A stretch of DNA of 64,000 bases from Chitinophagaceae bacterium (GCA_947447265.1 CANFKC010000027.1:1-64000); one strand, 5' to 3'. Positions 1 to 9,379 are shown, counted from the stretch's first letter. Program-made: numbers and translations. Notes: generated by a model from the letters alone, not told the origin.

Positions 1-1
1 A

Positions 2-163
2 TTGGGTGGATGGCTCTTTGGCCGGATTGCCGACAGAACCGGCAGAAAGCAAAGCATGACCCTATCTGTGTTGATTATGTCGCTGGGTTCCTTACTTATT
101 GCCTGCACACCAACATACAGCAGCATTGGCATTGCCGCCCCTATAGTGCAGTATCTCTACTAA
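2..163 (+). pseudogene. MFS transporter fragment (metabolite:H+ symporter type), truncated at both ends
   Basis: The frame is open from the window edge to a stop at 161-163. It encodes the loop 2-3 signature of the major facilitator superfamily ([13 protein letters not shown]) and the following membrane helix, in the form typical of the metabolite:H+ symporter group (ProP, KgtP and ShiA relatives). Family resemblance stops abruptly after residues IGIAAPI, near 145. In the family this stretch is followed by a long hydrophobic helix, but here five unrelated residues and a stop follow. The 5' part lies outside the window. The gene is therefore broken by a junction with the leftward helicase gene, whose own C-terminus is lost at the same place. 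The call as a broken MFS gene is firm; the substrate is unknown. Confidence 0.75.
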
Positions 164-3100
164 CCGGGTAATGTTGCCATCCCCAACCCTTGCCACCATT
201 TTATCCGATACCTTTTCAAAGTTGTTTTGCTCCACCACCTCAAGGATTTGTTTATCAAGGTATATGTCGCCACCTTTTGACCGTGATGCAGGTACGATTA
301 CCTTAAAATAATTGCCCTGCTTAAAGAAGGAAATCCCGGTATTGGTATGGATATGCCCGTTGTACGTTAGTGATTTGATGAGCGTTAATGCCTTAATAAT
401 AGGAACAACCACCTTATCCTGTATCTGCTCTCCAGGATTCCAGTTTTCCGGCATCAGAATACCCTTAACCGTTTTACCATCTATAGTGGTGTAGCTGACC
501 AGCTTGCCTTTAAAATCGCTGAATGCCTGTAACAGGTTTCCGGTAATAGTGTGCCTGATTTTGCGGTCAACATGGTTTTGTTGGGTGTATTTTCCCCATT
601 GTTCCAGCAAGGTTTCCTTATCCAGTTGGCGTATGTCCGAACTTACCCCGATAATAGCCATTATATCCTCAGAATAAGAAGCAGGTATAGAGAGATACTT
701 GCTGCTGTTGGCTATAGCAAAACGTAGCTTTATCAAAGATGGTGCATACGGGTTTTTCTTCTTCATATCAATGCTGTACCCAATAAAAACAGCAGGTATC
801 AATTCGTTCCCGGCAGAAAAGGTTTCAATAGCGTATTTGATACCCCTGCCTACATGGAAAAACTTAAATATTCGTTCAAGGTATTGCTTGCGGTTGGTTG
901 ATTTTACACGGAGCATTTTAAGCTGCCCTTCCTGAGCATCCCGCAATTCCTGCTCCCGTTCCTTGATGGCTGCCATGCGCTCCGCTTCATTGGCAATCTT
1001 CTTTATTTTCTTCTCCGTGACAATGTTTCGGATGAGTTCTTCATACTTGGTATTGGCTTCCGCTTGCTCCTCTGATAACCTACGTTGGCTGTCCTCATGA
1101 TATTCAGCTATCAATTCCTGCTGCAATACAAGGGCATCCTTGCCCTTTAAAGATTCATTGAGTAGATTATTCAATTCAATGGTGGTAAACGGCTTTTTGA
1201 GTACGTTTGCCCGGATGGTTTCTAAAATGCTGTCTTCCCCAAAGGCACTATCCGAACCTTTACCCATTTTCACCACTTTTGAACTGACGGTTTCCGCATC
1301 CAAATTCATGGCTTCCACTTCCAAATCATACTCCCCAACCTGCCGTAAGTAGGCTTCATAGTCAATATACCGCTCCGCCACCTCGTTATAAAAATCCTGC
1401 TGCATCTTGGTGGACAAAACAGCTACCCGGCCACTAACCTTATGTGCCGCTTCTTCAATCACAGTACCTTCACCACTATCCGCCTTGCTGTCATTCATTT
1501 TTAACGGGTCGTCCAGCATTTCGTTAATGTCCGGGTTCTCAATCAAATATTCCTTGACAATCTTATCCCCGTATTTATTCAGAAAATCAGGCACATCCAA
1601 AATCTTGGTGGATTGCTTTTGGTTGGAAGTGGTATTGGCATCCAATGATTTCAACTTTTTCTGCAACATCATCATTAACCGTTTTTCAGCGGGGATAGCC
1701 GAAGTAACATAATCATATATGGGTTTCATGATTTGCCCGGTACGGTTAATCCTACCCCTTTTCTGTACCTCTGTATTAATGTCCAGTTCTGCCTGTAAGA
1801 CAATCATTACCCTTTGCTTGATTTGTGATGCAGGTACTTTGGCTGTTGGTATTGCATGAGCGGATGCACCCGTACTGCCAGACTGGTTTATCATCAGTAC
1901 ATCTACCTCATTATTGTTGAATTTACGGAACGCATCATTGGTATTGAGCTTTTTCCTTGACATAACAAGGGCTTTAGTCCCCTTATTGTTCATCTGCAAT
2001 TCATACTTGCGTCCGGTAACTTCGGCAACGGAATATCCGGCATCCTGCAATTTCTTGATGATAACGTCAATGGGGGATATTGTTATCCCGGTGGACACGG
2101 ACTGAATGCGTTCGTAAATACGGTTATACTCCGCTTGGGCTTCCGGTGGCAGTTCGCTGACCTCAAATTTTTTGTAAACAGAATTACCGTCCACATCTTT
2201 TTCGGTATAGCGCAATATCCCATCCAACCCCCGTTTCAACACTTCGGTAAAGTCGGCATTGATAGTATCCCCATCGCTCACCGGAAAACCATGCTCATTT
2301 TCAATGCTCTCAATAAAGCTGCCCATTGTAGATGCAAAGGCAATAACAGGCTTTTTGCCCTCCTGTAACCGCATGATTGCCCGCTGCGCTACCGATTCCG
2401 CTTTCAGGCTGAACAACATTTGGTTAATTACCTGAAAGACTTTGGAGAAATAGGGTTGGTTATCCACCCCTGCCTGTGATGTACCCTCCCTTACCCCGAT
2501 TTCCTTTCCCTCTGCCACAGCAATTTTATCGAGTTCCTCTACGGCTTCATTGACATACTTGCCCTGAAAAGTAATAATGTCCCTGAGTATGCCTGTAATA
2601 TTGTCGGCAATAGCCCTGTGTTCCTCTGTCTTTTCATCAAGGCTGATGTAATTGACCTCTATACCTTCAAAGCTGCGTTCCCTGCGGAGCATCTGCCCTT
2701 CTGCTACCAATTGGGAGGAAAGTACCTCTTGTAACGCTACGCCACCCCTTGTAATGGCATCCACCAATTCATCCTTGCTCATGTTACAGTCGGCTATGGC
2801 GGTTTTCATGGCGTATATCGGCATATTGTCGGGACGCTTGGCAAATGTTGCCGATAAGAATATGATACCCTTTGTATTGCGGACAACCCCCTGTAAAAAC
2901 TCCCCGGTATTGGAAGAACCGGAACTGTTGTGCGCTTCGTCCATGATGAAAATATTACCTTCCGCTATGGCTTGCAGGAACAATGGTTTTTCCGGTTTCT
3001 TTTCCGGGCTGTTGAATTGGGAGTAGGTCGCCACCACAAAATCATATTTTGCCGGGATCTCCCGTTCTTTAAAAATTGCCTGTTGTTCGGTTACGGATGG

Positions 3101-4657
3101 TGCGGAATAAATGACATTGCCATCTTCATCCTTAATATCGGTTTTAGGTTCACGGCTATTGACAATGAGTGGTTTTAAATGACCTGAACCGATAGCGTAT
3201 AAATCCCTGTAAATGTCTGAAAACAGGTTAGCCTTTTCAGTAAGGAATACAGGCTTTAATCCCTGACATACGCCGTAGCGTATCATGGAAGCGGCAATAC
3301 GCCCTTTGCCGATACCCGTCTGGTCGCCAATAATCATGCCCTGCCCCCTTGCTTCAATATTGTAGATTGCCATTGCCACCGCATCAATCTGCTCCGCTGA
3401 AAGGGCTTTGCAAAGGGCAGTTTGAGACGGGAATTGCAGCCTGTTGCGCACAAAGTGGTCAATATCCCCACCAACCTCTTCTTTTATCTGTGCAATGGCT
3501 GATTGCGTTTCAAAGGACATGCTGTCGGGTACTTGCGTGTTGAGTACCACACAGCTTTCTGATGCAGGGAGGTAGGGTGCGCCAAACCCATTGAAATCCG
3601 CACCCAACATACGCTGCAATTCCAACGCTTCCCTTTCCAATTCATGTAGCTTGTTCAAACCTGTATCTTTTTTTACTGAATAATCCGGTACATATTCCAT
3701 CGCATCCAAAACCCTGTCATATAAATCATCAAAAGTGGATACCACTTTATTACTTTCCTTATCCAGTACGGGTGCAGCTCCTTCAGGAAACCGTTTTTTG
3801 CCATTGATAAGGATAAGCCGGGTATTGAATGCTGTACCCTGCCTTGAATACAGCCTATGCCCGTCAATAGGGATTACATCGACAACGTAATACCGGCTAT
3901 ACAGGTAGTTGAAAAAAATCCTGTTTTTACCTGCCTGTATCCGTCCTTTATCGTCATATTGGGTATGCCCGCCAATTATGATGGCTGCCTTTCCGGTACG
4001 GTTCATTGTTTCCAATGCCCGTAAAGCCATAACATGGTCGAGTGTGTCTATTTTGAACGTGTCGAATTGTACAGGTTTGTCCAGCTTGCCAAAGGGAGGG
4101 TTGGTAATGACCGCCTGATAAGTTCCCGATACATCAAAAAATGCTTTGGATGCGTCCCTGTCCCATACATTAGCAAATCCCTGTGTCTTCAGATTGCTAT
4201 TCCTGAAATGGTCAATTTCATTGACATACATCCGTTCGGGTTTGGCAGCAACGGTCAACAACCCATTCCCGGCAGAGGGTTCAAACCCAAACCCGCCTGT
4301 AAATTGCAGTTTGTCCAACCCACAAAAAATACCCGCAATAAACCCTATCGGTGCAGGGGTGGAATACTGTTGCAGCAACATGGATTGGCTTGTCCGGTGC
4401 GATAGGTTCACTTGGTTGTAGTACAATTCAACAATTTTGTCAAAACGTTCTTTGAGGTTTTGATTCTCGTATCCATACCCTCCGCTTTGCGCTATATCCC
4501 TTGCTACTTCTACAATTGCCAGTTCCGTCAGTTCCTTGACCTCCGTTTTATCGGTAATGCCATAAGTCGCCGCCAGTTTTTCAATGGAGATTTTATTGTA
4601 CTTCTTAGCACCCCGTAAATCGGTTTTTACTTTTTCAATATAGTTGCGGTAGTCCAT
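92..4657 (-). CDS. DNA N6-methyltransferase-like / strawberry-notch-type helicase, DarB-like (C-terminus probably truncated)
   Basis: This 1521-residue protein joins an N-terminal adenine methyltransferase-like domain to an SF2 helicase. Visible methyltransferase motifs are a QYSTPAPI segment (residues 97-104), the AdoMet loop EPSAGNG (126-132) and the catalytic NPPF (186-189). Helicase motifs are the P-loop [10 protein letters not shown] (444-453), DEAH (573-576), SAT (602-604), a GSTGASAHA segment and an arginine-rich motif VI ([11 protein letters not shown]) further on. This arrangement is known from strawberry-notch family proteins of phages and conjugative elements and resembles P1 DarB, a virion-packaged antirestriction protein; function here is inferred from that. 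It is last in a leftward block of phage-like genes. The final 20 or so residues are the reverse complement of the broken MFS gene, so the natural C-terminus is missing. Confidence 0.82.
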   Translation of the reverse strand: MDYRNYIEKVKTDLRGAKKYNKISIEKLAATYGITDKTEVKELTELAIVEVARDIAQSGGYGYENQNLKERFDKIVELYYNQVNLSHRTSQSMLLQQYSTPAPIGFIAGIFCGLDKLQFTGGFGFEPSAGNGLLTVAAKPERMYVNEIDHFRNSNLKTQGFANVWDRDASKAFFDVSGTYQAVITNPPFGKLDKPVQFDTFKIDTLDHVMALRALETMNRTGKAAIIIGGHTQYDDKGRIQAGKNRIFFNYLYSRYYVVDVIPIDGHRLYSRQGTAFNTRLILINGKKRFPEGAAPVLDKESNKVVSTFDDLYDRVLDAMEYVPDYSVKKDTGLNKLHELEREALELQRMLGADFNGFGAPYLPASESCVVLNTQVPDSMSFETQSAIAQIKEEVGGDIDHFVRNRLQFPSQTALCKALSAEQIDAVAMAIYNIEARGQGMIIGDQTGIGKGRIAASMIRYGVCQGLKPVFLTEKANLFSDIYRDLYAIGSGHLKPLIVNSREPKTDIKDEDGNVIYSAPSVTEQQAIFKEREIPAKYDFVVATYSQFNSPEKKPEKPLFLQAIAEGNIFIMDEAHNSSGSSNTGEFLQGVVRNTKGIIFLSATFAKRPDNMPIYAMKTAIADCNMSKDELVDAITRGGVALQEVLSSQLVAEGQMLRRERSFEGIEVNYISLDEKTEEHRAIADNITGILRDIITFQGKYVNEAVEELDKIAVAEGKEIGVREGTSQAGVDNQPYFSKVFQVINQMLFSLKAESVAQRAIMRLQEGKKPVIAFASTMGSFIESIENEHGFPVSDGDTINADFTEVLKRGLDGILRYTEKDVDGNSVYKKFEVSELPPEAQAEYNRIYERIQSVSTGITISPIDVIIKKLQDAGYSVAEVTGRKYELQMNNKGTKALVMSRKKLNTNDAFRKFNNNEVDVLMINQSGSTGASAHAIPTAKVPASQIKQRVMIVLQAELDINTEVQKRGRINRTGQIMKPIYDYVTSAIPAEKRLMMMLQKKLKSLDANTTSNQKQSTKILDVPDFLNKYGDKIVKEYLIENPDINEMLDDPLKMNDSKADSGEGTVIEEAAHKVSGRVAVLSTKMQQDFYNEVAERYIDYEAYLRQVGEYDLEVEAMNLDAETVSSKVVKMGKGSDSAFGEDSILETIRANVLKKPFTTIELNNLLNESLKGKDALVLQQELIAEYHEDSQRRLSEEQAEANTKYEELIRNIVTEKKIKKIANEAERMAAIKEREQELRDAQEGQLKMLRVKSTNRKQYLERIFKFFHVGRGIKYAIETFSAGNELIPAVFIGYSIDMKKKNPYAPSLIKLRFAIANSSKYLSIPASYSEDIMAIIGVSSDIRQLDKETLLEQWGKYTQQNHVDRKIRHTITGNLLQAFSDFKGKLVSYTTIDGKTVKGILMPENWNPGEQIQDKVVVPIIKALTLIKSLTYNGHIHTNTGISFFKQGNYFKVIVPASRSKGGDIYLDKQILEVVEQNNFEKVSDKMVARVGDGNITRLVEILHYRGGNANAAVCWCAGNK

Positions 4658-4714
4658 AATCGTTTATAAAAGGCATTAAAAAGGCGACATCATTCCCGTA
4701 TCATTTGTGTGGCT

Positions 4715-5308
4715 TTAATTGACTGCCAATGGTGCGTAAGCCAAGCTATACCTGTTATTCCAAATCTGGTTAAACGCCTGACTGCCATTAGCCCATAGTT
4801 CAACCGTATTGCCATTGGTGGTTATCGTTTTTTTGATAGCCCATGCCGCTACTGAAACAGCGGTAGTTGGCACGGAGTAACCGAAGTAAACAATGCCTGC
4901 CTGCGCAACATCGGAAACCAACGCCTGGCCTAACCCGCCGACAAGGTTATTGTTTGGTGCTAACCCAGTTTTTATGTTTTGCAGAAGCCCTATCATGGTT
5001 TCCAATTTAGCAATCTCTTCATCCTGTTTCGTTTCAGTAGCGGTATCAGAATAATCCTTCATCCATATTTGTACAAGGAAATCCCTCAATTCCTTTGAAT
5101 CGCTGAATGTATGAGGGTTGCTTACATCACTTGTACGTAGCAGGATGTGTTTTAGTGGCCCCTCCCCGATATTTATGCGTACAATTTCCCCTTTGGGATT
5201 ATCTATGACTTTGATTTGCTGTTTATTGATAACAATAACACTTTCACTGGTGTTGTCGGCTATTGTTATTCTGATACACCGCTCCTCATTAGCAATCATT
5301 GTTGGCAT
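4715..5308 (-). CDS. Phage-like virion/tail-associated protein
   Basis: The protein has 197 residues and no signal peptide or membrane segment. The first 100 residues look like a compact beta-rich domain, followed by a short charged helix (about 90-115). The last 60 residues (GYSVPTTAVSVAAWAIKK, then a segment with WANGSQAFNQIWNNR) resemble the repeated-sheet C-termini of phage tail or virion proteins, where an ANG-N-FN-IW-NR pattern is common. It sits between the helicase/methyltransferase gene and a small membrane-protein gene in one leftward transcription unit. A structural role is inferred from this pattern and context; no catalytic motif is seen. Confidence 0.5.
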   Translation of the reverse strand: MPTMIANEERCIRITIADNTSESVIVINKQQIKVIDNPKGEIVRINIGEGPLKHILLRTSDVSNPHTFSDSKELRDFLVQIWMKDYSDTATETKQDEEIAKLETMIGLLQNIKTGLAPNNNLVGGLGQALVSDVAQAGIVYFGYSVPTTAVSVAAWAIKKTITTNGNTVELWANGSQAFNQIWNNRYSLAYAPLAVN

Positions 5309-5320
5309 GGTAGTCTGTTT

Positions 5321-5491
5321 TTATGGCTGTTTCTTCTTTACTTGGTCTGCAATCCCTTCGCCAATAATTGAACCGACAAAACCACCCAACATGACAAGGG
5401 GCGCTGCGTCCTTACCTGCTGCTTTTGCGTACCAGTAAGCAACAAGGGAGGTAACCAATGTTGCTGTGGAAATAATTGTCTTTTCTCTCAT
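5321..5491 (-). CDS. Small glycine-rich membrane protein (56 aa)
   Basis: This short frame opens with ATG (MREKTIISTATLVTS) and ends TAA 12 bp before the next leftward gene, leaving only 11 bp to the upstream gene at 5503. The packing argues that it is a true gene of the block. It encodes 56 residues with a hydrophobic N-terminal helix, then a Gly-rich segment (LVMLGGFVGSIIGEGIADQ) that could form a second helix or a glycine-zipper pair, and a lysine-rich tail. The product is unknown. A holin-like or virion-membrane role would suit the context but is inference only. Confidence 0.55.
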   Translation of the reverse strand: MREKTIISTATLVTSLVAYWYAKAAGKDAAPLVMLGGFVGSIIGEGIADQVKKKQP

Positions 5492-5502
5492 TGCTTGTTT
5501 GA

Positions 5503-6174
5503 TTAGTTGTGATGTAAAAGCCCGTAGGTGGCTATCCCCGAAAGGATGAACAGCCCAGCCGATAGCAATTTATTCTTTGCCTTAAACCGCTTGAGCTGCT
5601 GCTGGTAGTCATTACTCTGGCCGGATAACAATTGCTGCTGCACAAGGCTTTGGTCAAAGGATAGCTTTTGGCACAGATACTCCTGTTGCAATACACCAAT
5701 TACACTATCCTTATTTGCAATCCGGCTGCTGAGTGTGGTTGACAAGTCTTCGTAAAGGCTGTCTTTGATACTTGCTGATAAGACTAAATCCTTAACTGCC
5801 GATTGCAGGGTATCACAATCAGCAAGTTTTTGAGGTGTGTCCGCTTCATTTGCCGTTTGCACCATTAATGTATCTACTAATTCGAGCAATACTTTGTTGT
5901 CATGCTTTGCCTTTTGCAAAGCGGATTGGGTATTGAAAATTTTACCGGATAAAGCAGCATTGGTCTGCTGTAAGGAATCCAGCTTGTTCTGAAAGTGGGT
6001 TTCTAAAACCACACTTTTCAGTTTCATATCGGTTGGCAACTCAAAGGTTTTCGTTAGTGGTTGTTTTGAGGTGTTGGCGTTCCTGCCACCAAAAAACATT
6101 GCGCCGCCAATACCTGCTATCAAGCCAAGCACTAAGAGGATAAAGGACTTTAGATAATTTGTTTTTGTTCGCAT
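5503..6174 (-). CDS. Membrane-anchored coiled-coil protein
   Basis: The protein has 223 residues. An N-terminal membrane segment (about residues 9-28, FILLVLGLIAGIGGAMFF) is followed by some 160 residues rich in Q, L, K and D in heptad-like spacing, and a second hydrophobic segment near the C-terminus (KLLSAGLFILSGIATYGLL). The shape, a coiled coil tethered at both ends, is compatible with a spanin-like lysis protein or a virion membrane protein. No family is recognised. It is co-oriented with and close to its neighbours in the leftward phage-like block. Confidence 0.6.
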   Translation of the reverse strand: MRTKTNYLKSFILLVLGLIAGIGGAMFFGGRNANTSKQPLTKTFELPTDMKLKSVVLETHFQNKLDSLQQTNAALSGKIFNTQSALQKAKHDNKVLLELVDTLMVQTANEADTPQKLADCDTLQSAVKDLVLSASIKDSLYEDLSTTLSSRIANKDSVIGVLQQEYLCQKLSFDQSLVQQQLLSGQSNDYQQQLKRFKAKNKLLSAGLFILSGIATYGLLHHN

Positions 6175-6236
6175 TTGCTTTGTTTTAAGTGAAAATGAAA
6201 AGAGAAAATGATAGGGTTTATAGGAGGTTGTTGTTG

Positions 6237-6476
6237 CTATTGCCCTGCCCCGGCATCTTGTTCTATGGCAGCTTTCTTCTCAAAGCTGTAACCAAAGCAA
6301 CCTGCCGCAATCAGGCTTGCAAAAGTGTAGAACATAAACTCCGGTACATCCCTGTGGAAAAACTGTTGGGCTACCCAGCTTATGACAAGAACTATCAGCA
6401 AAATGCCGATAACAAATTCCCTCATGCTGTAACTGCCCAGCTTGTCTTTAAGTAATTGTTGAAAAAACTGTTTCAT
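6237..6476 (-). CDS. Holin-like small membrane protein
   Basis: This 79-residue protein has two clear hydrophobic helices (FVIGILLIVLVISWVAQQFF and a segment around FYTFASLIAAGCFGYSF). A basic amphipathic N-terminus and a short charged tail flank them. Size and topology match class II holins. It lies immediately downstream of the L,D-transpeptidase-like and amidase-fold genes, which is the usual position for a lysis module. No sequence family is recognised, so the holin call rests on topology and context. Confidence 0.5.
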   Translation of the reverse strand: MKQFFQQLLKDKLGSYSMREFVIGILLIVLVISWVAQQFFHRDVPEFMFYTFASLIAAGCFGYSFEKKAAIEQDAGAGQ

Positions 6477-6546
6477 CTGCTTTGTTTAAGTGTTTGATAA
6501 TCTGATACGTCATGATGCTAATGGCAGTAGCTATAACAATGCCCAC
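6448..6546 (-). CDS. Possible tiny membrane peptide
   Basis: A GTG-initiated frame of 32 codons begins VGIVIATAISIMTYQIIKHLNKADE and overlaps the start of the downstream 79-aa gene in another frame. It fills the otherwise empty gap after the upstream gene and would form a single membrane helix. The non-ATG start and small size leave real doubt that it is translated. Confidence 0.2.
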   Translation of the reverse strand: MGIVIATAISIMTYQIIKHLNKADETVFSTIT

Positions 6547-6567
6547 TACGTCTAAAACAGGATGTTT

Positions 6568-7158
6568 TCAGGCTGCAAGGCTCAAGGCTGGTGTTTCGTG
6601 TAACAGCGTATAGGTAAAGCTGTTGCCGTATAACTGCTGATGCCTGTCGCATAACGACATGAATCTGTTGAAATCAGTAGCGTTGGCGATTACTTGGCAT
6701 CCGGCTGAAAACTTATCAATGTACTTTGTCGTACCCTCCTGCAATGCCCTGTGGATATTGATGCCAAATATCCCGGTATCTTCCTTGCCGCTGAAATCAA
6801 ACGTGCCGTCCCTTTTTGTTTCCCTGATAACAGTAACGGGGGCACGTTGTACCAATGCAAGGTATCTGCTGCGGTGCAAGCCAATAATGTGGGAATTAAG
6901 GTATTGCCCCTCTTTTAAAACAGCAGTACCCTGCGGGTTCAACGGGTTTTTCAGCCAAAACTGTCCGGGGTCGGTTGTTGCCGGAAAACTATGCAGTTGC
7001 CAGTTCCCTTTATCATCCTTGTACATTACGTTGACGCTATCGTTAAACGTATTGGACAAAAGGTTTTGGCTCCTGATTCCGATAATATTGAGTTCAAAAG
7101 GGCGTGTAAATACCCTGTAGCCATGCCCGATGAGGGCTGCTATTAGTTTTTCTGTCAT
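6568..7158 (-). CDS. L,D-transpeptidase-like (YkuD-like) peptidoglycan protein of phage type
   Basis: The protein has 196 residues with no signal peptide. Its core (FWLKNPLNPQGTAVLKEGQY, then IGLHRSRYLALVQR) leads to a GINIHRA segment with His136 and a SAGCQ segment with Cys154. The spacing and order of His and Cys recall the H...S/GC catalytic pair of L,D-transpeptidase (YkuD) folds, with SAGCQ in place of the usual SHGC. Proteins of this appearance occur beside amidases in Bacteroidota phage-like loci, which is the case here (amidase-fold gene 32 bp upstream). Catalytic function is inferred; a non-enzymatic peptidoglycan-binding role is possible. Confidence 0.5.
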   Translation of the reverse strand: MTEKLIAALIGHGYRVFTRPFELNIIGIRSQNLLSNTFNDSVNVMYKDDKGNWQLHSFPATTDPGQFWLKNPLNPQGTAVLKEGQYLNSHIIGLHRSRYLALVQRAPVTVIRETKRDGTFDFSGKEDTGIFGINIHRALQEGTTKYIDKFSAGCQVIANATDFNRFMSLCDRHQQLYGNSFTYTLLHETPALSLAA

Positions 7159-7190
7159 TTTGAAATGAGATTGTAAAATGAGAAATGGAA

Positions 7191-7595
7191 TTATGCTGCT
7201 TCGAGAAATGCAGGGATGTAACTACCCAGCCATTCCTTGATGTCAAAGCCGGGATTGGCAAAGGCATACAAATAGAGTTCATCTGCACCGATAATATTGG
7301 CTTCGGTAAATTGTTCGGATAGCACGACCAATGTATTGAACATGGTCTCCTTTTGTTCTTCCGTCCGATTGTCCACATGCTTGCCAACCCTGTCAAGCCC
7401 ACCGAGCCATGCTATTTCAACCGTGGTGTCTTGTGGTTGTATTGGCTTGATGCTAATCAGCCTGCCGCTCCTTGTTATCAAAAAATGATAGGGCAGCCTG
7501 TCCAGTTCTTTGAGCATCATGTTCACCCTTGTAGCCGTGGCGTGCAGGACGATGTGTTTAATTTCCTTCATACGCTTCATTGTGTTCTGTTTCAT
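7191..7595 (-). CDS. N-acetylmuramoyl-L-alanine amidase-fold protein, zinc site degenerate
   Basis: This 134-residue protein follows the T7-lysozyme/Amidase_2 pattern: IVLHATAT with the first zinc-ligand His (His18), PYHFLITRSGRLI (35-47), a GG-D...DNRTEEQ stretch (65-81) and the closing NPGFDIKEWL. In active enzymes the end reads GHxD...CPGFD, supplying a second His and a Cys. Here those positions are Ala104 and Asn114. Two of three zinc ligands are therefore missing and hydrolysis is unlikely. The start lies 2 bp from the stop of the upstream gene, implying translational coupling. A binding, structural or regulatory role is more likely than lysis. Confidence 0.75.
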   Translation of the reverse strand: MKQNTMKRMKEIKHIVLHATATRVNMMLKELDRLPYHFLITRSGRLISIKPIQPQDTTVEIAWLGGLDRVGKHVDNRTEEQKETMFNTLVVLSEQFTEANIIGADELYLYAFANPGFDIKEWLGSYIPAFLEAA

Positions 7596-7597
7596 CT

Positions 7598-8665
7598 TTA
7601 GAGATATTTGATTGATTGTGTTTTGATTAAGAAATACTTGTTGTTGTTTTCAAATAGGGTGTAATCAAGGCGTTTGGTAACTTCATTCCCAAGCACCATA
7701 CGGGCAGGGACTTCTACGCTTTCTGTAGCGGTTACCCAAACGGTTGCTGCTTCTTTGGTAACTATGGCTTGCCCGTCAAATCCCGACAAGCTCCACTTAT
7801 TGCCGTCATACTGCAATCCCATTCGGATAAACTCAAACCTGATTTTCTGTTTCTGCGCTTCGCTGCTAAAACTGTTGAGCAAGCCGTTCACCAATGTTTG
7901 CCGTACCCCATGCAAGCGGTGCTGCATAAAACTGTTACTCACCTGCTGGTAATCGTCCTTGTTCTTAATGCTTTTAAGCAGGGAAAGGACGGTATCTAAT
8001 TTCTGCGCAACGGTGGCATTGTATAATTTTTCCGCAAGGGCTAAGATTGCTGATGTGGTTGCGCTCCCTTCTGCTGCCCCTCCCTGCGTAATCACATTAA
8101 AAGTGCTTTCGCTGACAATGGTTGGCATTCCGTTTTTCTTCAGGGCTGCCTGTGTTTCTGAACCGAAGTCCCCGTCCGCACCATACTTGGGTAAGACGCT
8201 GCTGCCATACTTGCCTATCAATGCCTGTTGCAGTTGCCGTACTTTATCTCCCTTGCTGCCTTTCTTCAATGGAAAACCATTGTCCGTGCTGGTGTCCCTG
8301 TCCCTTCTTGTCCTGCCACCTCCTTTTGTGGTATCTACCGGAGGTTTGTAAGTAGTATGGGTGTCTCCCGGATTGTTCTTCGTGCTATCCGGTACAGGGT
8401 TCAGCTTGAGTATCTCATCGTCAAGGTTGGTTTTGGACGACTTCTTTTTCTTAAAATATTGCCAGCCAAAGTAACCTGCCACCCCTGCTACGCCAACCGA
8501 AAGTGTAGTCAGAAAAATATTAGCTGCACTGCTTTTTGCTGCCTTTTTGGGGGTATTGGCATTTATATCCCTGACTTTCACCTGCTTGGTCGTTTTGGCA
8601 GGTTTGGGTGGCTTGCTTTTATCGGCTACCTTCTTAGCTACCTTTCGCTTAATTTTTGCTATCAT
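7598..8665 (-). CDS. Membrane protein with peptidoglycan-binding domain and annexin-like helical region
   Basis: The protein has 355 residues: a Lys/Pro-rich cytoplasmic N-terminus (1-46), one membrane helix (about 48-70), a Pro/Thr/Gly-rich linker (90-128), a PG_binding_1-like domain (about 130-192, with GSKGDKVRQLQQAL and GADGDFGSETQAAL), a helical region resembling an annexin repeat (about 205-275) and a C-terminal domain of unknown type. The peptidoglycan-binding motif is clear. The annexin-like region is a weaker pattern match supported by the clearer repeats in the upstream gene. The gene lies 3 bp from its upstream neighbour and 2 bp from the amidase-fold gene. A virion or lysis role is inferred. 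Confidence 0.65.
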   Translation of the reverse strand: MIAKIKRKVAKKVADKSKPPKPAKTTKQVKVRDINANTPKKAAKSSAANIFLTTLSVGVAGVAGYFGWQYFKKKKSSKTNLDDEILKLNPVPDSTKNNPGDTHTTYKPPVDTTKGGGRTRRDRDTSTDNGFPLKKGSKGDKVRQLQQALIGKYGSSVLPKYGADGDFGSETQAALKKNGMPTIVSESTFNVITQGGAAEGSATTSAILALAEKLYNATVAQKLDTVLSLLKSIKNKDDYQQVSNSFMQHRLHGVRQTLVNGLLNSFSSEAQKQKIRFEFIRMGLQYDGNKWSLSGFDGQAIVTKEAATVWVTATESVEVPARMVLGNEVTKRLDYTLFENNNKYFLIKTQSIKYL

Positions 8666-8668
8666 GAT

Positions 8669-9379
8669 TTAATTGTTTGGTTTGCTGTTGATGATTTGCA
8701 GCATCGGGTCATATTCCCAAAATTCAAGCTCGCCTTTCAGGTCTTCAATCAGGCTTGCCCCGTACAAGGATTGGTAAACTGCCGCTACTTGGTTAAAAAC
8801 TGTTTTGGTCGGTATTTCAAGGAATACAGCTTTTATGGCAGGTTCGTCAGTACCGGGGATACCTGCATAAGAAATATCAAATGCCGCTTTCAACCGTTTA
8901 GCCCAGCCCTGTAAACTATCTATGGATATTTGCCTTTGCGTGTTGGGGTTATAGGTTTCAGGCTTTACGGAAATGATGGATAAAAACTCGCTGTACTCCG
9001 TGCTTTTAAGTTCATCCTGCATATCCGCCAGCAGGTTGCTGTTATACAGTTTTTTGTAGGAAGCCATTACCTTTCTGAAATCGCCCTTGCTTGGTATCGC
9101 CCTGATTGCACCCCTCAAAGCATCTTTATCTGTTCCCCACCAACCGTCATTGTCAAATGCCATTTTGATTTGTTTGGCATAAGCAGGTGCGCTGCCTTCC
9201 TCCAACGTTTTGTTCTGCTCATTTTTCGCAATCGCATTCTTGACTATTTTCCTACCGATAATTACAGTCCCACCTAACAGGATAATGCCTAACATTGAAT
9301 ACTGGATTTTTTCTTTTGCCGTAAAGCCGGGCTGTGCTGATACCCCTGTCATCGCTGTTTTGTTGTATCCGTTACGCAT
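8669..9379 (-). CDS. Membrane protein with two annexin-like repeats
   Basis: This 236-residue protein has one hydrophobic segment (about 27-42) and then two similar repeats at about residues 66-137 and 157-231. Both follow the scheme GTD-x2-A...IP-x-K...F-x2-V-x3-Y-x2-LY-x3-L-x2-D-x3-EL-x3-EY. This is the order of signals in an annexin repeat: a GTD/E loop, then helices ending in a D-x3-EL segment. Annexin-type proteins are known in bacteria but have not, to my knowledge, been a standard part of phage modules. It is followed 3 bp later by the peptidoglycan-binding gene. Calcium or membrane binding is a hypothesis only. Confidence 0.55.
   Translation of the reverse strand: MRNGYNKTAMTGVSAQPGFTAKEKIQYSMLGIILLGGTVIIGRKIVKNAIAKNEQNKTLEEGSAPAYAKQIKMAFDNDGWWGTDKDALRGAIRAIPSKGDFRKVMASYKKLYNSNLLADMQDELKSTEYSEFLSIISVKPETYNPNTQRQISIDSLQGWAKRLKAAFDISYAGIPGTDEPAIKAVFLEIPTKTVFNQVAAVYQSLYGASLIEDLKGELEFWEYDPMLQIINSKPNN

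Noticed and set aside
8228-8914. 228-aa plus-strand open frame
   Set aside because: Shadow of the peptidoglycan-binding and annexin-like genes on the other strand; it spans both and their spacer.
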